A stretch of DNA of 64,000 nucleotides from Aliiroseovarius sediminilitoris (GTDB lineage Bacteria; Pseudomonadota; Alphaproteobacteria; Rhodobacterales; Rhodobacteraceae), in assembly GCF_900109955.1 (NCBI RefSeq), contig NZ_FOJB01000001.1, positions 1,178,001 through 1,242,000 of the forward strand, written 5' to 3'. This document shows positions 60,206-64,000 of this stretch, one piece after another. The notes beneath the pieces were generated by a model that did no database searches, was not told the origin of the DNA, and worked only from the letters and a program-made list of their open reading frames with translations. The position numbers and the translations under genes are program-made. How positions within the stretch are numbered: the stretch's first letter is position 1; each line of letters opens with the position of its first letter.

Positions 60206-60233
60206 AAAGCCCCGGTTGAAGAACCGGAGCTTT
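60206..60233. terminator. Bidirectional terminator between the hypothetical gene and mmsA
   Basis: AAAGCCCCGGTT / AACCGGAGCTTT with one mismatch around GAAG; T-rich on the plus strand side (TTTCTT) and on the minus strand (TTTTCTAA). Confidence 0.85.
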
Positions 60234-60257
60234 CTTGTTGATTTTGGCGGCGACCTG

Positions 60258-61757
60258 TCAATCCATCGCTTTGAAGTGGAATTCGCCACCTTCCTTTAGA
60301 CCCGAGGGCCAGCGCGACGTCACGGTCTTGGTGCGCGTATAGAACTTGAACGCATCTGGGCCGTGCTGGTTCAAATCACCAAAGCCCGACTTTTTCCAGC
60401 CGCCAAAGGTGTGATAGGCCAGCGGCACGGGGATTGGCACGTTGATGCCGACCATGCCGATGTTGATCCGGTTGGCGAAGTCACGCGCGGTGTCGCCATC
60501 GCGAGTGAAGATCGCGGTGCCATTGCCGTATTCGTGGTTCATCGCGTGGCCGAGGGCTTCTTCGTAAGACTGCGCGCGCACCATGGATAGAACGGGGCCG
60601 AAGATCTCGGTTTTGTAGATGTCCATATCGGTGGTCACGCGGTCAAACAGGTGCGGACCGACGAAGAATCCGTCCTCATAGCCTTGCAGCTTGAAATCGC
60701 GATTGTCGACCACCAGATCAGCGCCCTGTTCGACGCCGGAGCTGATCAGACGCAGGATGTTTTCCTTGGCGGCTGCAGTGACGACCGGGCCGTAATCCAC
60801 ATCGTCGCCGGCGGTATAGGGCGCAACCTTCAGCTTTTCGATCCGCGGCACCAGAGCATCGCGCAGCTTGTCGGCGGTTTCCTCGCCGACTGGAACTGCG
60901 ACCGAGATGGCCATGCAGCGTTCGCCAGCCGCGCCGAACCCGGCACCGATCAATGCATCCGCGGCTTGTTCCATATCGGCATCAGGCATGACGATCATGT
61001 GGTTCTTGGCCCCGCCGAAACACTGCGCGCGCTTGCCGTTTGCTGTGGCGCGCGAATAGATGTAATGCGCGATCGGGGTCGAGCCGACGAAAGCAACCGC
61101 CTGGATGGTTTCGTTGTCCAAGATCGCGTCCACCGCGTCCTTGTCGCCGTTCACAACCTGCAACACGCCATCGGGCAGGCCCGCCTCTTTGCATAGCTCA
61201 GCCAGCATCAAAGGGACCGAGGGATCGCGCTCGGACGGTTTCAGGATCATCGCGTTACCGGCAGAGAGTGCCGGGCCCATGCCCCAGAGCGGAATCATGG
61301 CGGGGAAGTTGAACGGCGTGATCGAGGCAACAACACCCAGCGGCTGGCGCATGGAGTACATGTCGATGCCAGGACCGGCTGAATCGGTGAATTCGCCTTT
61401 CAGCATCTGAGCGGCACCGATGCAGTATTCGATCACTTCAAGCCCGCGCTGAACGTCGCCTTTCGCGTCGGGGATGGTTTTACCATGTTCACGCGACAGG
61501 GCTTCGGCCAGCTTGTCCATGTCGCGGTTCAGAAGGCCAACCAGTGCCATCATTACGCGACCACGCTTTTGGGGGTTGGTCGCACCCCATGCTTTCTGTG
61601 CTTCGGCCGCTTTTGCGACGGCGTCGTCCATTTCGGCCTGTGATGCCAGCGCGACCTTGGCCTGAACCTCGCCTGTCGCGGGGTTGTAAACGTCTGCCGT
61701 GCGGCCCGACGTGCCGTCGACCAATTGGCCGTTGATCCAGTGTCCCAGTGTTTTCAT
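60258..61757 (-). CDS. mmsA: Methylmalonate-semialdehyde dehydrogenase (CoA-acylating)
   Basis: 499 residues. ITPFNFPAMIPLWGMGPAL near 140, KPSERDPSVPLMLAEL, FVGSTPIAHYIYSRA, catalytic Cys in GERCMAISVAVPVG near 285, and the ending WPSGLKEGGEFHFKAMD typical of MmsA. Converts methylmalonate semialdehyde to propionyl-CoA (also malonate semialdehyde to acetyl-CoA), the end of valine degradation and part of inositol use. Divergent from the LysR regulator. Confidence 0.94.
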   Translation of the reverse strand: MKTLGHWINGQLVDGTSGRTADVYNPATGEVQAKVALASQAEMDDAVAKAAEAQKAWGATNPQKRGRVMMALVGLLNRDMDKLAEALSREHGKTIPDAKGDVQRGLEVIEYCIGAAQMLKGEFTDSAGPGIDMYSMRQPLGVVASITPFNFPAMIPLWGMGPALSAGNAMILKPSERDPSVPLMLAELCKEAGLPDGVLQVVNGDKDAVDAILDNETIQAVAFVGSTPIAHYIYSRATANGKRAQCFGGAKNHMIVMPDADMEQAADALIGAGFGAAGERCMAISVAVPVGEETADKLRDALVPRIEKLKVAPYTAGDDVDYGPVVTAAAKENILRLISSGVEQGADLVVDNRDFKLQGYEDGFFVGPHLFDRVTTDMDIYKTEIFGPVLSMVRAQSYEEALGHAMNHEYGNGTAIFTRDGDTARDFANRINIGMVGINVPIPVPLAYHTFGGWKKSGFGDLNQHGPDAFKFYTRTKTVTSRWPSGLKEGGEFHFKAMD

Positions 61758-61875
61758 GGTCTTTCTCCCATCAGTTCGAGGGGAAGATAGCCTTGCAATT
61801 ATGCTTGGAAAAGAGGCAGTTCTTCAAAAAGGTTTTGCAAAAACGCAAAATGGGTCGAGGTTGGAGAGCAGGGAA

Positions 61876-61910
61876 GCCTCCGGCGGGGATATTTGGGGCC
61901 AGAAGAAACG
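61876..61910 (+). repeat. REP-like GGGATATTT repeat, single copy
   Basis: GCCTCCGGCGGGGATATTTG then GGGCCAGAAGAAACG, matching the repeat at 46384-46412 (CCCCGGGATATTTCAGGCCAG, AAGAAG) and the two arms at 55131-55205. It lies in the mmsA-LysR divergent region, just before the LysR start. Confidence 0.7.
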
Positions 61911-61940
61911 CAGGTGATGCGAGAAGGGGCGAGGTGTTTG

Positions 61941-62831
61941 ATGGACTGGGATGATCTGAGGGTGTTTCTGGCGGTGGCGCGCGCGGAAAGCCTGTCACGT
62001 GCAGGCAAAGTGTTGCGGCGTGATGCAGCAACCGTGGGGCGGCGGGTGGCGAAGCTGGAGGGGGATCTGGGGCAGCCACTTTTTACCAAATCACCGCAGG
62101 GATATGCGTTGACCGAGGCGGGGTCACGTTTGTTGTCCCACGCCGAACGGGCGGAGCAGGCCGTGTTGTCGGGGGCAGACGAATTGACCGGGCAATCCGG
62201 GCAATTGTCGGGGCAGGTGCGTATTGGTGCGACGGATGGCTGTGCCAGCTATATTCTGCCGCAGGTCTGCACAGCGATCCAGAAAGAGCATCCCGAGTTG
62301 GAGTTGCAGATCGTGGCCTTGCCGCGGGTAATCAACCTGTCGAAGCGTGAGGCGGATATGGCGATCACGGTTTCTCCGCCACAGGCCGGGAGGATCACTG
62401 TGCAGAAGGTGACGGATTATCATCTGCATCTTGCTGCGGCGCGGGAATATCTGGACCGTGCACCGCCATTGACCAGTCTGGATGACCTTCATGCACATCC
62501 GATCGTTGGGTATATCCAGGATATGATTTTCTATCCTGAGCTGGATTTCCTGACCGGGATGGGGATTGAGAAAGTGGCGCTGGCGTCAAACCTGGTCTCG
62601 GTTCAGTTGGGCATGGTGCGGCAGGGTGGGGGGATTGGGGTCACACATGATTTCATTCTGCCCTTTGCGCCAAACCTGCGGCGGGTGCTGACGGATGAGG
62701 TCTCGGTCACGAGATCGTTTTATCTGATCCGGCACGAGGGCGATGCGCGGGTCGAGCGGTTCACGCGCGTGGCCGAGGAATTGACGCGGGGTATCCGTGA
62801 CGAGGTCGCACGATTGGAAGCGATGGCGTGA
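61941..62831 (+). CDS. LysR-family transcriptional regulator
   Basis: 296 residues from MDWDDLRVFLAVARAESLSR; HTH AGKVLRRDAATVGRRVAKLE and PLFTKSPQGYALTEAG, then a substrate-binding domain (GQVRIGATDGCASYILPQVC). ATG 61941 with GAGGTG upstream. Divergent from mmsA, so it probably controls valine degradation, though the effector is unknown. Confidence 0.9.
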   Translation: MDWDDLRVFLAVARAESLSRAGKVLRRDAATVGRRVAKLEGDLGQPLFTKSPQGYALTEAGSRLLSHAERAEQAVLSGADELTGQSGQLSGQVRIGATDGCASYILPQVCTAIQKEHPELELQIVALPRVINLSKREADMAITVSPPQAGRITVQKVTDYHLHLAAAREYLDRAPPLTSLDDLHAHPIVGYIQDMIFYPELDFLTGMGIEKVALASNLVSVQLGMVRQGGGIGVTHDFILPFAPNLRRVLTDEVSVTRSFYLIRHEGDARVERFTRVAEELTRGIRDEVARLEAMA

Positions 62832-62940
62832 CGGGAACTTTTCCTTTGCTGCAATTGCAAACAGCCCTTGACATATTGTTGCGCTTGGGGTGACGCTGAA
62901 GACAGAAAAATACAAGCATTTCACCAGAATGGAGGGCCAC

Positions 62941-63375
62941 ATGCTCATTCACCAGATACTGAAAAACAAAACGCTGGCGGGTGTTGCGACGGTCAAGCCG
63001 GGCAGTAAGGTTTCGGATGCGGCAAACCTTCTGTCCGAGAAGAAAATCGGCGCGGTGATCGTGTCCGAAGACGGTGTGCGCCCATTGGGGATATTGTCAG
63101 AGCGTGACATCGTTTCGGCATTGGGCAAGGTTGGCGCCAGCTGCCTGGACCAGTCAGTTGATGATCTGATGACGTCTAAACTGGTGACGTGTGTGCCGGG
63201 GGACCGGGCCATTCAGGTTCTGCACACAATGACCGACGGCCGATTCCGTCACATGCCAGTGATGGACGGCGATGAAATGATCGGATTGGTGTCGATTGGC
63301 GACGTGGTCAAAGCGCGTCTTGACGAGCTGTCACAACAAGCGGATGCCTTGAAAAACATGATCATGGGGTACTGA
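62941..63375 (+). CDS. Protein with two CBS domains
   Basis: 144 residues from MLIHQILKNKTLAGVATVKP; GGAGGG is 6-7 nt upstream of ATG 62941. Two CBS repeats: VSDAANLLSEKKIGAVIVSE to LGILSERDIVSALG and AIQVLHTMTDGRFRHMPVMD to IGLVSIGDVVKARL. Stand-alone CBS proteins bind adenine nucleotides and sense energy state; target unknown. Confidence 0.88.
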   Translation: MLIHQILKNKTLAGVATVKPGSKVSDAANLLSEKKIGAVIVSEDGVRPLGILSERDIVSALGKVGASCLDQSVDDLMTSKLVTCVPGDRAIQVLHTMTDGRFRHMPVMDGDEMIGLVSIGDVVKARLDELSQQADALKNMIMGY

Positions 63376-63479
63376 CCAGATCCAATGGACCAGCAGTCAA
63401 TGCTTTGCGCATTGCGGAATAAAACTTGCAGTGCCGGGCACAGTATTGTTGCGTATCGGCATTGAAGAAAGGCCAGAAT

Positions 63480-63971
63480 ATGCGCATAGGATTGTATCCC
63501 GGAACCTTCGATCCCATCACTCTGGGCCATACCGACATCATTCGTCGTGGGTGCGCTCTGGTCGACCGCCTGGTGATTGGGGTTGCGATCAACACGGGCA
63601 AGAACCCTATGTTCTCGCTTGAAGAGCGGGTTGCGATGGTCGAGGCGGAATGTGCCAAGCTGACGGCGGAAACTGGCACCGAGATCGTGGCCCATCCTTT
63701 TGAGAACCTTCTGATCGATTGTGCCCACGATGTTGGCGCGCAAATCATTATCCGCGGCCTGCGGGCGGTCACAGACTTTGAATATGAATATCAGATGGTT
63801 GGCATGAATCGCGCAATGGATGACAGCGTCGAAACCGTGTTTCTGATGGCCGAGGCGAAGTATCAGGCCATTGCGTCGAAGCTGGTGAAAGAGATTGCAA
63901 AGCTGGGCGGGGATGTGACGAAATTTGTGCCGCCCAGCGTGAAGGAGCAACTGTTGGCGAAAATCGGTTAG
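63480..63971 (+). CDS. coaD: Phosphopantetheine adenylyltransferase
   Basis: 163 residues from MRIGLYPGTFDPITLGHTDI, with AAAGG upstream. Nucleotidyltransferase motifs GTFDPITLGH (T/HxGH) and the second ATP motif near AIASKLVKEIA; IIRGLRAVTDFEYEYQMVGM NRAM binds phosphopantetheine. Fourth step of coenzyme A synthesis. Length and motifs are complete. Confidence 0.95.
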   Translation: MRIGLYPGTFDPITLGHTDIIRRGCALVDRLVIGVAINTGKNPMFSLEERVAMVEAECAKLTAETGTEIVAHPFENLLIDCAHDVGAQIIIRGLRAVTDFEYEYQMVGMNRAMDDSVETVFLMAEAKYQAIASKLVKEIAKLGGDVTKFVPPSVKEQLLAKIG

Positions 63972-64000
63972 GCGGTGGTTTCACGCGGTCTGAGAGGTGA

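Noticed and set aside
1-64000. tRNA or rRNA genes
   Set aside because: No T-loop GGTTCGAATCC-type sequence in a cloverleaf context and no rRNA-like stretch was noticed; a tRNA search program would settle this.

Overview
The window looks like a chromosomal segment of a marine alphaproteobacterium of the Rhodobacteraceae (Roseobacter group). The basis is family-level recognition: crotonyl-CoA carboxylase/reductase, a LuxR/LuxI pair, B12-dependent ribonucleotide reductase NrdJ, many TRAP transporters, a TIGR02186/TauE pair, DUF1489, DUF2849 and DUF934 proteins, and an Lrp-linked APS-reductase-type sulfur operon. All calls come from reading the sequence and recognising motifs; no database search was run.

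Layout. 1-4.7 kb: 3' part of ccr, a small ORF plus luxR and luxI, and an SF1 helicase. 4.7-12 kb (minus strand): a nucleoside ABC importer (BMP protein, ATPase, two permeases) with purine nucleoside phosphorylase, then a TauE exporter and its TIGR02186 partner. 12-16.8 kb (minus): rimI-like, tsaB, nfu, universal stress protein, AbrB-like membrane protein, branched-chain aminotransferase, DUF1489. 16.9-19.2 kb: nrdJ.

19.3-40.7 kb is an accessory island with many broken genes, AT-rich intergenic DNA and IS remnants (IS110/IS1111, two IS3 types, IS66). A perfect 23-bp inverted repeat lies at 19337-19359 and 40629-40651, close to both edges. The intact cargo is (i) RraA-like protein, ketoglutarate-semialdehyde dehydrogenase, a TctCBA transporter and a GntR regulator, which looks like uptake and oxidation of a sugar acid; and (ii) a TRAP transporter, a GntR regulator, SDR, KdgF, KdgK, UxuA and a beta-hydroxyacid dehydrogenase, which is a uronate-catabolism set. 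The broken genes are a Gfo/Idh/MocA oxidoreductase, a MATE transporter, a sugar ABC ATPase, a GyrI-like domain, a methyltransferase and, most unexpectedly, a decayed type I-E CRISPR cas6e gene.

40.8-46.3 kb: a monooxygenase-fold protein, a cupin, and the sulfur assimilation operon (DUF2849, sulfite reductase, APS reductase, DUF934, ferredoxin-NADP reductase) divergent from an Lrp-type regulator. 46.4-54.1 kb: a P450 and a dctBD two-component system driving a dctPQM TRAP operon. This DctD lacks the sigma-54 contact loop and the Walker A lysine, and a tandem palindrome lies just after its gene. 54.2-64 kb: a small membrane protein and a Crp/Fnr regulator, a valine-degradation cluster (mmsB, hydroxyisobutyryl-CoA hydrolase, isobutyryl-CoA dehydrogenase, mmsA) with an embedded GCS2-type ligase, a LysR regulator, a CBS protein and coaD. 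A REP-like repeat sharing a GGGATATTT core sits at three intergenic places (46.3, 55.1 and 61.9 kb). No tRNA, rRNA or CRISPR array was seen.
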